In this document: one piece after another, positions 29,293 to 38,321 of the stretch
Layout of the letters: the number at the start of each line of letters is the position of its first letter
Numbering within the stretch: position 1 is the first letter of the stretch
Assembly (NCBI RefSeq): GCF_900099695.1
Contig: NZ_FNCY01000010.1
Coordinates: 62,001 to 126,000 of the forward strand
Source: Propionivibrio dicarboxylicus
GTDB taxonomy: Bacteria > Pseudomonadota > Gammaproteobacteria > Burkholderiales > Rhodocyclaceae
Length of the DNA: 64,000 nucleotides
Direction of reading: 5' to 3'
Translations under genes and position numbers: made by a program
The notes under the pieces: generated by a model
Databases searched by the model: none
What the model was told of the DNA's origin: nothing
Seen by the model: the letters and a program-made list of their open reading frames with translations, nothing else

Positions 29293-30794
29293 GCGAGCTG
29301 ACAGCCAATGCATTAAGCATGATTACGGGTTTGTTGAAGCGAGGTGTTTCGCCTTTCCTCCACGGCGGTCGAGTGCGCGTATTCCTGTCTGCCTTCGGCG
29401 ATTTGCTCGCGCGATATTCCGCGATTTTCAAGGAGACATGGCGCGTCCGGGACTCGCTTGGCGGCGAAAGGTTCACTCCGTTCGAGGCCCAGTTCTTGCC
29501 TGCCGCGCTGTCCTTGCAGGAGACGCCGCCATCCCCGGCGCCCCGGATTGCGATGCGCCTCATCATTGCGTTCGGGTTGCTGGCGATCGTTTGGTCCGTA
29601 GTTGGCAAGCTTGAGATCGTCGCGACGGCGCAGGGAAAGATCTTACTCAGGGAGGGGACCAAGGCGATTCAGCCCATCGAGACGTCGGTGGTTCGTGCCA
29701 TCCATGTGCTCGAGGGCGCAAAGGTCCAGCGCGGGCAAGTCCTGGTTGAACTCGATACTACGTCAACCGGTGCGGATCTGGCCCGTACTGCCAGCGATTT
29801 GCTCAGTGCCCGATTGCAACTGGCTAAAGCTGAAGCCTTGCAAAAGGCGATTGCCAAAGGTGTGCTGCCGCCTTTGTCGATCAAAGGCGCGGTTCCGCAT
29901 GAGCGATTGAATGAAGTGACGCTGCAGACCGAAGGACAGTTTGCGGAGTTCAAGGCCAAGTTAACGCGCTCGGAGTCTGAGATCGCGCGCCGTGAGGCGG
30001 AGTTGATCACGACAGCGGCAATCATCAATAAGCTTGAGCAGACCTCGCCCTTGGTCAACAAACGTGCATCGGATTTTGGGCAGCTTGTCCAGCAAGGTTT
30101 CGTATCGCAGCATTCCTTTCTGGAGAAAGAGCAGTCGAGGATAGAGCTTGAGGGGGATCTTGAAAGCCAGCGCAGCCGCCTTCGGGAAACGCAAGCATCC
30201 TTGAGCGAGACGCGATGGCAGCGGGCCAATATCATCGCCGAATTCCGGCGTACTGTCCTGGATAGCGCGACCGAACAAATACAGAAGATCGCAGCGCTGG
30301 AACAGGAGTACCTGAAGGCGGATAACAAGAATCATCTGATGCGCCTGGTAGCGCCGGTCGATGGTCAAGTCCAACAACTGGCCGTGCATACGGTCGGCGG
30401 CGTCGTTACCCCCGCTCAGGTTCTGATGAATATCGTGCCGCCCGATCGGGAAATAGAGGTCGAGGCAATGGTCGAGAATCGGGATATCGGTTTTGTCCGT
30501 GTCGATCAATTGGCCGAGGTCAAGTTCGATACCTTCTTGTACACCAAGTACGGCACGGTTCCTGCGCATGTGGTGTCGGTGTCGCGTGACGCGATTGCCG
30601 ATGAGAAGAAAGGCTTGCTGTTTTCGTCGCGTATCCGCCTGGATCGTTCCTTCATCGATGTCGATGGGGTTCAGGTCGGGTTTACGCCGGGGATGTCGGT
30701 GGTTGTCGAGATCAAGACCGGCATGCGCCGTGTCATCGAGTATTTCTTGAGTCCGTTGCTTCAATACAAACGAGAAAGCCTGCGGGAGCGATAA
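29289..30794 (+). CDS. Type I secretion periplasmic adaptor (HlyD family)
   Basis: A 501-residue HlyD-type membrane-fusion protein: a cytoplasmic N-terminus of ~90 residues, one membrane helix (MRLIIAFGLLAIVWSVVG, about 91-108), a lipoyl-like segment (ETSVVRAIHVLEGAKVQRGQVLVELD), a long coiled coil (about 155-350) and a beta domain (LMRLVAPVDGQVQQLAVHTVGGVVTPAQ). Its start ATGA overlaps the ABC gene stop. Together they make the inner-membrane part of a type I secretion machine. The outer-membrane partner is not adjacent. Confidence 0.93.
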   Translation: MSELTANALSMITGLLKRGVSPFLHGGRVRVFLSAFGDLLARYSAIFKETWRVRDSLGGERFTPFEAQFLPAALSLQETPPSPAPRIAMRLIIAFGLLAIVWSVVGKLEIVATAQGKILLREGTKAIQPIETSVVRAIHVLEGAKVQRGQVLVELDTTSTGADLARTASDLLSARLQLAKAEALQKAIAKGVLPPLSIKGAVPHERLNEVTLQTEGQFAEFKAKLTRSESEIARREAELITTAAIINKLEQTSPLVNKRASDFGQLVQQGFVSQHSFLEKEQSRIELEGDLESQRSRLRETQASLSETRWQRANIIAEFRRTVLDSATEQIQKIAALEQEYLKADNKNHLMRLVAPVDGQVQQLAVHTVGGVVTPAQVLMNIVPPDREIEVEAMVENRDIGFVRVDQLAEVKFDTFLYTKYGTVPAHVVSVSRDAIADEKKGLLFSSRIRLDRSFIDVDGVQVGFTPGMSVVVEIKTGMRRVIEYFLSPLLQYKRESLRER

Positions 30795-30904
30795 ATCAAT
30801 AAGCGTAAGCGCAGGCTCGCGGGAAGGGGCCTGACCTTGTGCGCCGCTGGCTGGTGAATGCGCCCGGGGGCGTCATGGCCTAGTAAGAGGTGTTGGGAGC
30901 CTGT

Positions 30905-31159
30905 ATGAAGGATGTCGTACTTCACGATGATGATTGCATCGAGACAGTGTTGCCGATCATCGGTGAAGCCATGGAGAATGGCGAGATATGCCGGATCAGC
31001 AACATCGAGCGTCTTGGGCTGCGGTCGATCGCGGCCCTGGTTCGGCTGACCTCGTCCTCCGGCTTCTTCGACGTGAAATCCGGAAAAGTTCTTCGGCCTA
31101 ATCCTGGTTTTGGATTGGTTGGGGTCGATGAATTCGGCGCAGTATGGGCTCTGGGCTGA
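30905..31159 (+). CDS. Small hypothetical protein after the secretion genes
   Basis: An 84-residue ORF starting at the ATG preceded by GGGAG. It begins MKDVVLHDDDCIETV and ends DEFGAVWALG; the composition (mixed acidic and hydrophobic, good codon use) looks protein-like. There is no signal peptide, membrane segment or calcium-binding repeat. It lies 110 bp downstream of the HlyD gene on the same strand, convergent with the CHAT gene. The opposite-strand frame (30761-31165) looks like a shadow. I do not recognise a family. Confidence 0.45.
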   Translation: MKDVVLHDDDCIETVLPIIGEAMENGEICRISNIERLGLRSIAALVRLTSSSGFFDVKSGKVLRPNPGFGLVGVDEFGAVWALG

Positions 31160-31221
31160 CATCAAGCGGATACGGCCCGGATCACGCGTGAGGCCTGCGT
31201 GCAGGAGCGCTGGCGGGTGAT

Positions 31222-33606
31222 TCAGCGCGCGGCGCCAGTCAGCTGGAATGCGGCCCAGTAAAAGGGATGTGCATATTTTCGGCGGGTTTCCAGTTGCGCG
31301 AGGCGTAGTGCCTCGCGTTTGTCGGTGTGTTTCAGGTTCTCGTAGAAGCGCATCATCAGGAAGGCTGTCGACTGATCATCCACCTGCCACAGACTGGCGA
31401 CGATCGTCGACGCGCCGGCATAGAGAAAGCCGCGGGTCAGTCCGACAACATCGTCACCGCTGGCAACTTTTCCAAGGCCAGTTTCGCAGGCGCTGAGTGT
31501 CACGAGATCGGCGTTGAGCCGCATCGAGTAGAGCTTGTCGACGGTTAGACGGCCGTCCGATTGGGAGTCACCCGTCAGCATCAGTGCCGATTGCAATGGC
31601 GCGTCAGCGTTGAATTGGCCGTGGGTGGCGAAATGGAGATAGCGGAAGTTGCCGGCATACCGACGGAAAGCCGTTTCGTTGGCGTCCTTGCGCAACAGCG
31701 TGCGCGATTGGGGACGTCCTTGGGTAATCGTGATCGCTTCTTTCTGTGCGAATTCAAGATCATAGTGTGGGTTGCCAAGGTCGGGGTTGCCGAAGGCCAG
31801 CAAATCGCCCGGTGTCGAGGGCGGTGACTGGCGCAGGAAGGGAAGGATGCTGGCGCTCGGCAGCAGACGCAGGGCGAAGCGCTCGACGAGATAGGCCTGG
31901 CCGTCGTGGAGGGCTGCGAACGGCATGTAATGCAAGGGGCCGTGGGCGATCAGCGTCAGTTTGGCTTTCGTCAGTTGTGGCGACAGCGGCGCGACGAGTT
32001 GTTGGTACAGCTGCCGCGATAGCGGCGCTGCTTCTGGGCTGTCGGGCGTCTCAGCTGCTTTGCGGAAGCGACGGACGTTTTCCGTCAGTGCCTTGCCGTC
32101 GAGTTTGACGGCATTCAGCGTCGCCTTCGTTGCCACAAAGGCGATCAGGTCGGGGCCGTTTGCGTAGTACTCGATCAGCATTTCGTCGGGCGCCAGCAGC
32201 GACTGAATTTCCGGGGCCTTCAATGACGATACGCTGACGAGCGAGGCGAGTTGTGGCGATTCCTGGCGCAGTCGCTCCCGCGCTTCGAGCGCCGAGCTGC
32301 GTGTTTTCTGCTTGCTCTCGCCGCCTTCCTGAATCAACTGGGCCGTATCGGCAAGCTCAACCTTGGCCAGCAGCGCCTCGACTTTTTCCGGACTGTTGCC
32401 ATGAATGACGAAGTCCTGCTTGCCGGCGAGCAGGTCGACGAGCGCTCGCGATTTGGAACGCTCGACGTATTCGAACGCCCCGGCGATGTCTCCGGCGTCA
32501 ATCAAGGCGGATACCAACTGGCGATAGACGTCCTGTTTGTCGCCAACGAAGCCGATCTTGCTGGTTTCCGTGTTGATGGTTGAGCGCTGCTGCTCGATGA
32601 TGTCGACGGCCCGCCGATAGAAGTCGATCGCCGACGGGAGGTCGCCTTCGCCTGCGGCGATGCGGCCCCTGTCGAACAGGATACGCCAGTAGATCTCGCC
32701 GTTTTCCCGGATTTTCGGTTTGGCCAGCAGTTCGTCATAGCCTTGTTTCGCCTCGGCCGTGCGGCCGACCTCGAGCTGGCTCTTGTGGCGCATGAAGGCA
32801 GTCGGCAGCATCTGGAATTCCCAGATGCTTTCGCCGCGGGCATTCCCGCCAAGGAGTTGATTGGCACTCTCGCGGGAGCGCCGGGCATCGGCTGTTTCCT
32901 TGATTTCCATAAAGTGCAACGCGCGTGGGTAGTCGCCAAGCGCCATGTACGTCTTGGCCAGCCAGAAGTGTTTGTCGATTGCAAATAAATGATATGGCGA
33001 TTCAGTGCCGATTGCTTCGAGTTTGCGCGCGTCGGCAAGTGCCGCGTCGCGTTTGCCACTCAAGGCTTCGGCGAGCGCAAGCACGCCTAGCGTCGTGATC
33101 TCGTGTGAGCGCAGGCGACGAGGTTCGCGTGGCTTTGCCGCGATTGCACTCCGAGCATCGGCGATTGCCTTGTCGAACTCGCCGATGTCCATGTAGGTTT
33201 CCGCACGCATGACATAAAAATAAGGTGTGAAATCCATTTCGAGACTGGTGTTACTCATTCTCGAGCCCATCCTGGCCAGGCTCATGATGAGCGGACTGTC
33301 TTTTTCCTGCTGTTCGATATCGGTGTAATTGGTATCGCCGCGCTTCAGATTTTTCTCCAGTTGATCGAAGCAGGGAAACGCCTTGTCATATTTCTTTTGT
33401 TTGGCGTAAGCGATACAGAGAGGAGCAAGCTTGTACGTTCGGGCGTTGGAAAGATCCTGCACATCCTGGCTCGCGTGTTTCTCGAGATCACCGTAGCGTG
33501 CCGCCATCAACGCCTCTGTTTTTCGTCCCAGAAGATTTTCTGTTGCGCATCCGGCCACAAGTAACACGGTAAGTACTCCGGCTATCCAGCGCATGTAGAT
33601 TGACAT
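31222..33606 (-). CDS. TPR and CHAT-domain lipoprotein (caspase-like protease)
   Basis: A ~794-residue protein. The N-terminus is a lipoprotein signal (MRWIAGVLTVLLVAGC). Residues ~35-350 form alpha-helical TPR-like repeats (for example YKLAPLCIAYAKQKKYDKAFPCFDQL and YFYVMRAETYMDIGEFDKAIADARSAIA). A linker with EYVERSKSRALVDLLAGK leads to a C-terminal CHAT domain with the His of LHFATHGQF and the Cys of TLSACETGLG, the caspase/separase-type dyad. CHAT proteases cleave specific partner proteins; no target is known. Being a lipoprotein it should face the periplasm or the cell surface. A second start at 33615 is possible. Confidence 0.88.
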   Translation of the reverse strand: MSIYMRWIAGVLTVLLVAGCATENLLGRKTEALMAARYGDLEKHASQDVQDLSNARTYKLAPLCIAYAKQKKYDKAFPCFDQLEKNLKRGDTNYTDIEQQEKDSPLIMSLARMGSRMSNTSLEMDFTPYFYVMRAETYMDIGEFDKAIADARSAIAAKPREPRRLRSHEITTLGVLALAEALSGKRDAALADARKLEAIGTESPYHLFAIDKHFWLAKTYMALGDYPRALHFMEIKETADARRSRESANQLLGGNARGESIWEFQMLPTAFMRHKSQLEVGRTAEAKQGYDELLAKPKIRENGEIYWRILFDRGRIAAGEGDLPSAIDFYRRAVDIIEQQRSTINTETSKIGFVGDKQDVYRQLVSALIDAGDIAGAFEYVERSKSRALVDLLAGKQDFVIHGNSPEKVEALLAKVELADTAQLIQEGGESKQKTRSSALEARERLRQESPQLASLVSVSSLKAPEIQSLLAPDEMLIEYYANGPDLIAFVATKATLNAVKLDGKALTENVRRFRKAAETPDSPEAAPLSRQLYQQLVAPLSPQLTKAKLTLIAHGPLHYMPFAALHDGQAYLVERFALRLLPSASILPFLRQSPPSTPGDLLAFGNPDLGNPHYDLEFAQKEAITITQGRPQSRTLLRKDANETAFRRYAGNFRYLHFATHGQFNADAPLQSALMLTGDSQSDGRLTVDKLYSMRLNADLVTLSACETGLGKVASGDDVVGLTRGFLYAGASTIVASLWQVDDQSTAFLMMRFYENLKHTDKREALRLAQLETRRKYAHPFYWAAFQLTGAAR

Positions 33607-33661
33607 GGCATCCATCCCTGATGTGATCGGCTTATTGTTATGTTATAGGCAAGGATGCCCG

Positions 33662-33704
33662 AAAAACAAAAAGCCCGTTGCGCACGTGGGCGGAACGGGC
33701 TTTT
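33662..33704 (-). terminator. Intrinsic terminator of asnS
   Basis: AAAAGCCCGTT pairs with AACGGGCTTTT; on the minus strand the stem is followed by TTTTTGTTTTT. It lies 15 bp after the asnS stop. Confidence 0.85.
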
Positions 33705-33718
33705 CTCGGTGGCTGGGT

Positions 33719-35119
33719 TCAGTAGCGTGCGGTTCCCGGCGTGCGCGGGAAGGGGATGACGTCGCGGACGTTGGCGAGTCCGGTGATATAGGAAATCGTG
33801 CGTTCGAAGCCGAGGCCGAAACCGGCGTGGGGGACGGTGCCGTAGCGGCGGAGGTCGCGGTACCAGCCGTAATGCGCAGGATCGAGGCCGACCTCGGCCA
33901 TGCGCGCATCCAGCACGTCGAGTCGCTCTTCACGCTGCGAGCCGCCGATGATCTCGCCGATGCCGGGGGCCAGGACGTCCATGGCGGCGACGGTCTTGCC
34001 GTCGTCGTTGAGCCGCATGTAGAAGGCCTTGATCTCTTTCGGATAATTCATCAGTACCAGCGGACCCTTGACGTGGCGTTCGGCGAGATAGCGTTCGTGC
34101 TCGCTCTGCAGGTCGGTTCCCCACTGGACCGGATAGTCGAATTTTTCCTTGGCCGCCTGCAATATGCCGATCGCTTCGCTGTAATCCATGCGCACGAAAG
34201 GCGTGTCGATCATTTGCCGAAGCCTGGCGATGACGCCTTTCTCGATACGCTCCTCGAAAAATTCCATGTCATCGGCGCGTTCGTTGAGTACGGCCTGGAA
34301 GACGTACTTCAGCATTGCTTCGGCGAGGGTCGCGTCGTCAGCGAGATTGGCGAAGGCGATTTCCGGTTCGATCATCCAGAATTCGGCAAGGTGGCGACTG
34401 GTGTTCGAGTTTTCGGCGCGGAAGGTCGGTCCAAAGGTATAGACCTTGGACATCGCCATGCAATAGGTTTCGACGTTGAGCTGACCGGAAACGGTGAGAA
34501 AGGCTTCGCGGCCGAAGAAATCCTTGGAGAAATCGATCTTGCCGTCCGGTGTGCGCGGCAGATTCATCATGTCGAGCGTCGACACGCGGAACAGTTCGCC
34601 AGCGCCTTCGGCGTCGGAGGCTGTGATGATCGGCGTATTGACCCAGAAGAATCCCTGTTCGTCGAAGAATCGATGAATAGCCTGGGCGATGGTGTGGCGG
34701 ACGCGTGTCGCCGCGCCGATGACGTTGGTGCGGGCGCGCAAGTGGGCGACTTCGCGCAGGTATTCCATCGTATGCGGCTTGGGTTGGATCGGGTAGGTGT
34801 CGGGGTCGTCTACCCACCCGACGACCTTGAGTTCGCTCGCCTGAAGTTCAAAGGGCTGTCCCTTGGCTGGCGAGGGTACGATCAGTCCAGTGGCTTCGAC
34901 CGAGCAGCCTGCCGTCAAACGGACAACTTCATCGGCATAATTGCCGAGCGTGGCCGGCGCGACGATCTGCACCGGGTTGAAGCAGGAGCCGTCGGAGAGA
35001 TTGACGAAAGAAATGCCGGCCTTGGAGTCGCGCCGGGTGCGGACCCAACCCTTGACGGTGACCGGTTGATCCGCGGGCGCCTGGCCCGCGAGGATTTGCT
35101 TGACGCTGAACGTGGACAT
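33719..35119 (-). CDS. asnS: Asparagine--tRNA ligase
   Basis: A 466-residue class II synthetase. It has an N-terminal OB-fold anticodon-binding domain ([26 protein letters not shown]), then class II motifs: motif 2 [21 protein letters not shown] and motif 3 [15 protein letters not shown]. The motif-2 sequence and the [19 protein letters not shown] stretch mark AsnRS as against AspRS. The start [10 protein letters not shown] at 35119 is chosen because the 17 upstream residues are atypical. A tRNA-Arg gene lies 100 bp upstream on the same strand. Confidence 0.96.
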   Translation of the reverse strand: MSTFSVKQILAGQAPADQPVTVKGWVRTRRDSKAGISFVNLSDGSCFNPVQIVAPATLGNYADEVVRLTAGCSVEATGLIVPSPAKGQPFELQASELKVVGWVDDPDTYPIQPKPHTMEYLREVAHLRARTNVIGAATRVRHTIAQAIHRFFDEQGFFWVNTPIITASDAEGAGELFRVSTLDMMNLPRTPDGKIDFSKDFFGREAFLTVSGQLNVETYCMAMSKVYTFGPTFRAENSNTSRHLAEFWMIEPEIAFANLADDATLAEAMLKYVFQAVLNERADDMEFFEERIEKGVIARLRQMIDTPFVRMDYSEAIGILQAAKEKFDYPVQWGTDLQSEHERYLAERHVKGPLVLMNYPKEIKAFYMRLNDDGKTVAAMDVLAPGIGEIIGGSQREERLDVLDARMAEVGLDPAHYGWYRDLRRYGTVPHAGFGLGFERTISYITGLANVRDVIPFPRTPGTARY

Positions 35120-35218
35120 GAAATCGAGACCTTTCGGAGAGGCGCGGAAACCTCGCGCGCAATACGGCATCTAACGCTGGCGTTGGGTCGGGGACCATTG
35201 GGCCGGAATATCGGCGGG

Positions 35219-35293
35219 TGGCCTCCTCGACAGGAATCGAACCTGTATCGCACGCTTAGGAGGCGTGTGCACTATCCATTATGCTACGAGGAG
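35219..35293 (-). tRNA. tRNA-Arg (anticodon CCT)
   Basis: A 75-nt cloverleaf with encoded CCA. Acceptor stem CTCCTCG/CGAGGAG, T-arm ACAGG-TTCGATT-CCTGT, anticodon stem CACGC/GCGTG with loop CTCCTAA, giving anticodon CCT that reads AGG. The discriminator base is G. No duplicated 3' end was noticed that would mark an integrated element. Confidence 0.96.
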
Positions 35294-35354
35294 GTCAGGG
35301 CGCGTATTCTAGCGCGACCGGCGCCTCGACTGCCAGTTTTCGAGGAGAATTGCG

Positions 35355-35888
35355 ATGTTCAAGCGTCTTTGGGTTTCCCTCTTGTTGCTGTGTTCAACGT
35401 CCGCGGCGATTGCCGAGCCGATTCCCGAGCCGGGTAGTATCGCGCCGGCATTCGCGCTGTTCGACCAGAACGGGCGCGAAATAACCTTGGAGGGGCTGCG
35501 CGGGCAGTGGGTGGTGCTGTATTTCTATCCCAAGAACGACACGCCGGGGTGCACCGAGGAGGCCTGCAATTTCCGCGACGACATCGCGCAGTTAATGGCG
35601 CAGGGGGCTACGGTCCTGGGCGTCAGCATTGCCGAGACCGCGTCCAATGCACAATTCGCGGCCAAGTACCATTTACCGTTTTCTTTGTTGGCGGATCGCG
35701 ACGGTGCCGTGGCCAAGCGTTACGGCGCCTATGCCGACTGGATGGTCGTCGGTTTTGCCAAGCGTTATACCTTTCTGATCGATCCGCAGGGTAAAATTGC
35801 GAAAACCTATCTGAAGGTCGATACCTCCAAGCACTCCGCCGAGATCATCGCCGACCTGAAGACCCTCAATCCTGTCAGAAAACCCTAA
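35355..35888 (+). CDS. Exported peroxiredoxin (BCP/PrxQ type)
   Basis: A 177-residue peroxiredoxin that reduces peroxides through cysteines. A signal peptide is visible (KRLWVSLLLLCSTSAAIAEP, cleavage after about residue 20), so it acts in the periplasm, whereas the usual bacterial BCP is cytoplasmic. The peroxidatic cysteine is C66 in NDTPGCTEEACNF, with the resolving cysteine C71 five residues later, the PrxQ pattern. The conserved Arg lies in the LADRDGAVAKRYGAY region. It is 10 bp upstream of an ABC-F gene on the same strand. Confidence 0.9.
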   Translation: MFKRLWVSLLLLCSTSAAIAEPIPEPGSIAPAFALFDQNGREITLEGLRGQWVVLYFYPKNDTPGCTEEACNFRDDIAQLMAQGATVLGVSIAETASNAQFAAKYHLPFSLLADRDGAVAKRYGAYADWMVVGFAKRYTFLIDPQGKIAKTYLKVDTSKHSAEIIADLKTLNPVRKP

Positions 35889-35897
35889 TACGATCTC

Positions 35898-37811
35898 ATG
35901 CCGCACCTGATTCTCGCCGATGCCTCGCTGGCCTTCGGCCATGTCCCCTTGCTCGATCATGCCGAATTTCAACTCGAAGCGGGCGAACGTGTCGCGCTGA
36001 TCGGCCGTAACGGTTGCGGAAAATCCTCCCTCTTGCGCGCGCTGGCGGGCCAGGGGGCGCTCGATGACGGGAGCGTCTGGCGTCAGCCGGGATTGCGCCT
36101 CGCTTATGTGCCGCAGGAGCCGCCGTTCGATCCCGAGCGTAGCGTTTTCGAAGCCGTCGTTGCCGGGATGGGCGAAGTTTCGGCGCTGCTGGCCGAGTAT
36201 CACGAGGTGTCTCATGCCATGGCGATCTCGAACGACAACCACGAGGCGCTGCTCGACCGGTTGCATCACCTGCAGGCAGAACTCGAAACGCACAATGCCT
36301 GGTCGTTCGAGGCTCAGGCGGAGCGGGTTATCCAACGTTTTTCGCTCGATCCCGATGCACGCATCGGCACGCTTTCGGGCGGCCAGAAAAAGCGCCTTGC
36401 GTTGGCGCAGGCATTGGCGGTGACGCCCGATATCCTGCTGCTCGACGAGCCGACCAATCATCTCGATATCGGCGCCATCGAGTGGCTCGAGGACATGCTG
36501 CTGGCGTCAGGTGTGGCCATGGTCTTCGTCACCCACGACCGGCGCTTTCTCGATCGTGTTGCCACGCGCATCGTCGAACTCGATCGCGGTTGTTTGCAGT
36601 CGTTTCCAGGAAACTTTACCGACTACGTGGCGCGCAAGGAGCAGATGCTGCACGACGAATCGGTGCAGAACGCCAAGTTCGACAAGTTCCTGGCGCAGGA
36701 AGAGGTCTGGATCCGCAAGGGCATCGAAGCACGGCGCACCCGCAACGAAGGTCGTGTCCGCCGCCTCGAGCAATTGCGCCGGGACCGTGCCGCACGGCGC
36801 GATCGTCAGGGCAAAGTCGAGTTGGCGATCGATGCCGGCGACAAGAGCGGCAAGCTGGTGGCCGAGTTGCTTGGCGTGTCGAAGGCGTTCGGCGACAAAA
36901 CCGTCGTGCGCGATTTTTCCTGTCGGCTGCAGCGCGGCGACCGTATCGGCGTGATTGGGTCCAACGGTGCTGGCAAGACGACGCTGTTACGGCTGATTCT
37001 TGGCGAGCTGGCGCCGGATAGCGGTTCGGTGCGACTCGGTACCAAGCTGCAGGTCGCCTATTTCGATCAGTTCCGGACACAACTCGACGATGAGGCGGCG
37101 CTCGTGGATGTCATCTCGCCGGGATCCGATTTCGTCGAGATCGGTAATGAACGCAAGCATGTGATCAGTTATCTCGGCGATTTCCTCTTTGCTCCGGAAA
37201 GGGCGCGTTCTCCGGTCAAGTCGCTCTCGGGCGGCGAGCGCAACCGTCTCTTGCTGGCCCGTTTGTTTGCGCGGCCAGCCAACGTGCTGGTGCTCGACGA
37301 ACCGACCAACGATCTTGACATCGATACACTCGAACTGCTCGAACAGCTGTTGCAGGACTATTCGGGCACGCTCTTCCTGGTGAGTCATGACCGGGCCTTC
37401 CTTGACAATGTCGTCACCCAGACGATCGCACCAGAGGGCGAGGGGCGGTGGCATGAATATGCCGGCGGCTATCAGGATTGGGCCGACTACCAGGCGTTCC
37501 GGCGCAACGAAAAGGCGGCGCAGGAGACCGACAAACGCGTGCAGACACCGCGACAGGACGTGCCGGCAGAGCCGAAAGTCCGCGCCGACGGAAAACGCAA
37601 ACTGAGCTACAAGGAAACGCGCGAGCTCGAAGCCTTGCCGGGGCAGATCGCCGCGCTCGAGGCCGAGCAGGCGACGATCACACAGCGGCTCGAAGACCCG
37701 GCACTGTACCAGTCGCAGCCGCAGGAGGCGCAGCAACTGTCAACGCGGCTTGGCGAGATTGATGACGAATTGATGGCCTTGCTCGAGCGCTGGGAAGCCC
37801 TCGAATCCTGA
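35898..37811 (+). CDS. uup: ABC-F family ATPase (Uup type)
   Basis: A 637-residue soluble protein with two ABC cassettes and no membrane helices. Walker A motifs are GRNGCGKSS (about residue 37) and GSNGAGKTT (about 354); signatures are LSGGQKKRLALAQA and LSGGERNRLLLARL, with Walker B LLLDEPTNHLD and LVLDEPTNDLD. A C-terminal coiled-coil extension (about 555-637: ELEALPGQIAALEAEQATI) is typical of Uup. ABC-F proteins act on ribosomes or DNA branch points. The name is by domain architecture. Confidence 0.88.
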   Translation: MPHLILADASLAFGHVPLLDHAEFQLEAGERVALIGRNGCGKSSLLRALAGQGALDDGSVWRQPGLRLAYVPQEPPFDPERSVFEAVVAGMGEVSALLAEYHEVSHAMAISNDNHEALLDRLHHLQAELETHNAWSFEAQAERVIQRFSLDPDARIGTLSGGQKKRLALAQALAVTPDILLLDEPTNHLDIGAIEWLEDMLLASGVAMVFVTHDRRFLDRVATRIVELDRGCLQSFPGNFTDYVARKEQMLHDESVQNAKFDKFLAQEEVWIRKGIEARRTRNEGRVRRLEQLRRDRAARRDRQGKVELAIDAGDKSGKLVAELLGVSKAFGDKTVVRDFSCRLQRGDRIGVIGSNGAGKTTLLRLILGELAPDSGSVRLGTKLQVAYFDQFRTQLDDEAALVDVISPGSDFVEIGNERKHVISYLGDFLFAPERARSPVKSLSGGERNRLLLARLFARPANVLVLDEPTNDLDIDTLELLEQLLQDYSGTLFLVSHDRAFLDNVVTQTIAPEGEGRWHEYAGGYQDWADYQAFRRNEKAAQETDKRVQTPRQDVPAEPKVRADGKRKLSYKETRELEALPGQIAALEAEQATITQRLEDPALYQSQPQEAQQLSTRLGEIDDELMALLERWEALES

Positions 37812-38321
37812 GCTTGGACGATCGTTGCCCGGCGTTGGGCGCGGGCGGGAAACATCTTGCAATGAATTGGCGCGGCGCCGACATCTGCATGAAACATTCA
37901 TGCCGGAGAATGCGCTCATCAAAAAGCCCTTTCAGCGAGAACCGACATGCGCCTTTCGACAATCCGTTTTGGTAGTGCCACTGCTCCGGCCGCTTATGCG
38001 ATCGTTCGCTCCAGCCTGGTCGCCAGCGAACGCGGCGTCGCCGCACTGTGGCGGCAGCGGCGGCGGATCGCGGCCGTGCTGGCCCTGTGCGCTGGCATGG
38101 GACTCAGCACGCAAATCGCCGCTGTGCTCGATTCGCTGACAAGCGGATTGCTGTTGTCGGGCAACTGGTTAGGCGGTGTCGATCCCGTTTCCGTCGATTT
38201 CCTCGTTGGCGCACTCCAGGCGCATGTGGCCTGAGGAGGCGCTTGTCATCTTTCGTTTGAGTGGCGCGGTTCCTTCAGTACGGCCATTTCAGATGGCCGG
38301 ACGACAGCGGCGCAAGGCGGC
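37812..38321. other. 510-bp region of uncertain coding content after uup
   Basis: Several overlapping short frames occur on the plus strand and none has a clear ribosome-binding site. The best candidate is listed separately (37947-38234). CATGAAACATTCATG (37890-37904) contains a small CATGAA/TTCATG inverted repeat. No terminator with a T-run was recognised. Confidence 0.4.
37947..38234 (+). CDS. Possible small hydrophobic protein
   Basis: A 95-residue ORF (MRLSTIRFGSATAPAAYAIV to GALQAHVA). It has a basic segment followed by a hydrophobic stretch (RRIAAVLALCAGMGLSTQIAAVL) that could span the membrane. No good Shine-Dalgarno is visible before the ATG, and neighbouring frames also stay open, so this may be chance. 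No family is recognised. Confidence 0.3.
   Translation: MRLSTIRFGSATAPAAYAIVRSSLVASERGVAALWRQRRRIAAVLALCAGMGLSTQIAAVLDSLTSGLLLSGNWLGGVDPVSVDFLVGALQAHVA

Noticed and set aside
30761-31165. 134-residue minus-strand open frame opposite the 84-residue ORF
   Set aside because: Composition (many Arg, His and Gln, with a run of basic residues at the end) looks like a shadow, and it overlaps the end of the HlyD gene.
33605-35437. 610-residue plus-strand open frame opposite asnS and the tRNA gene
   Set aside because: It runs straight through a tRNA gene and antisense to AsnRS, so it cannot be a real gene.
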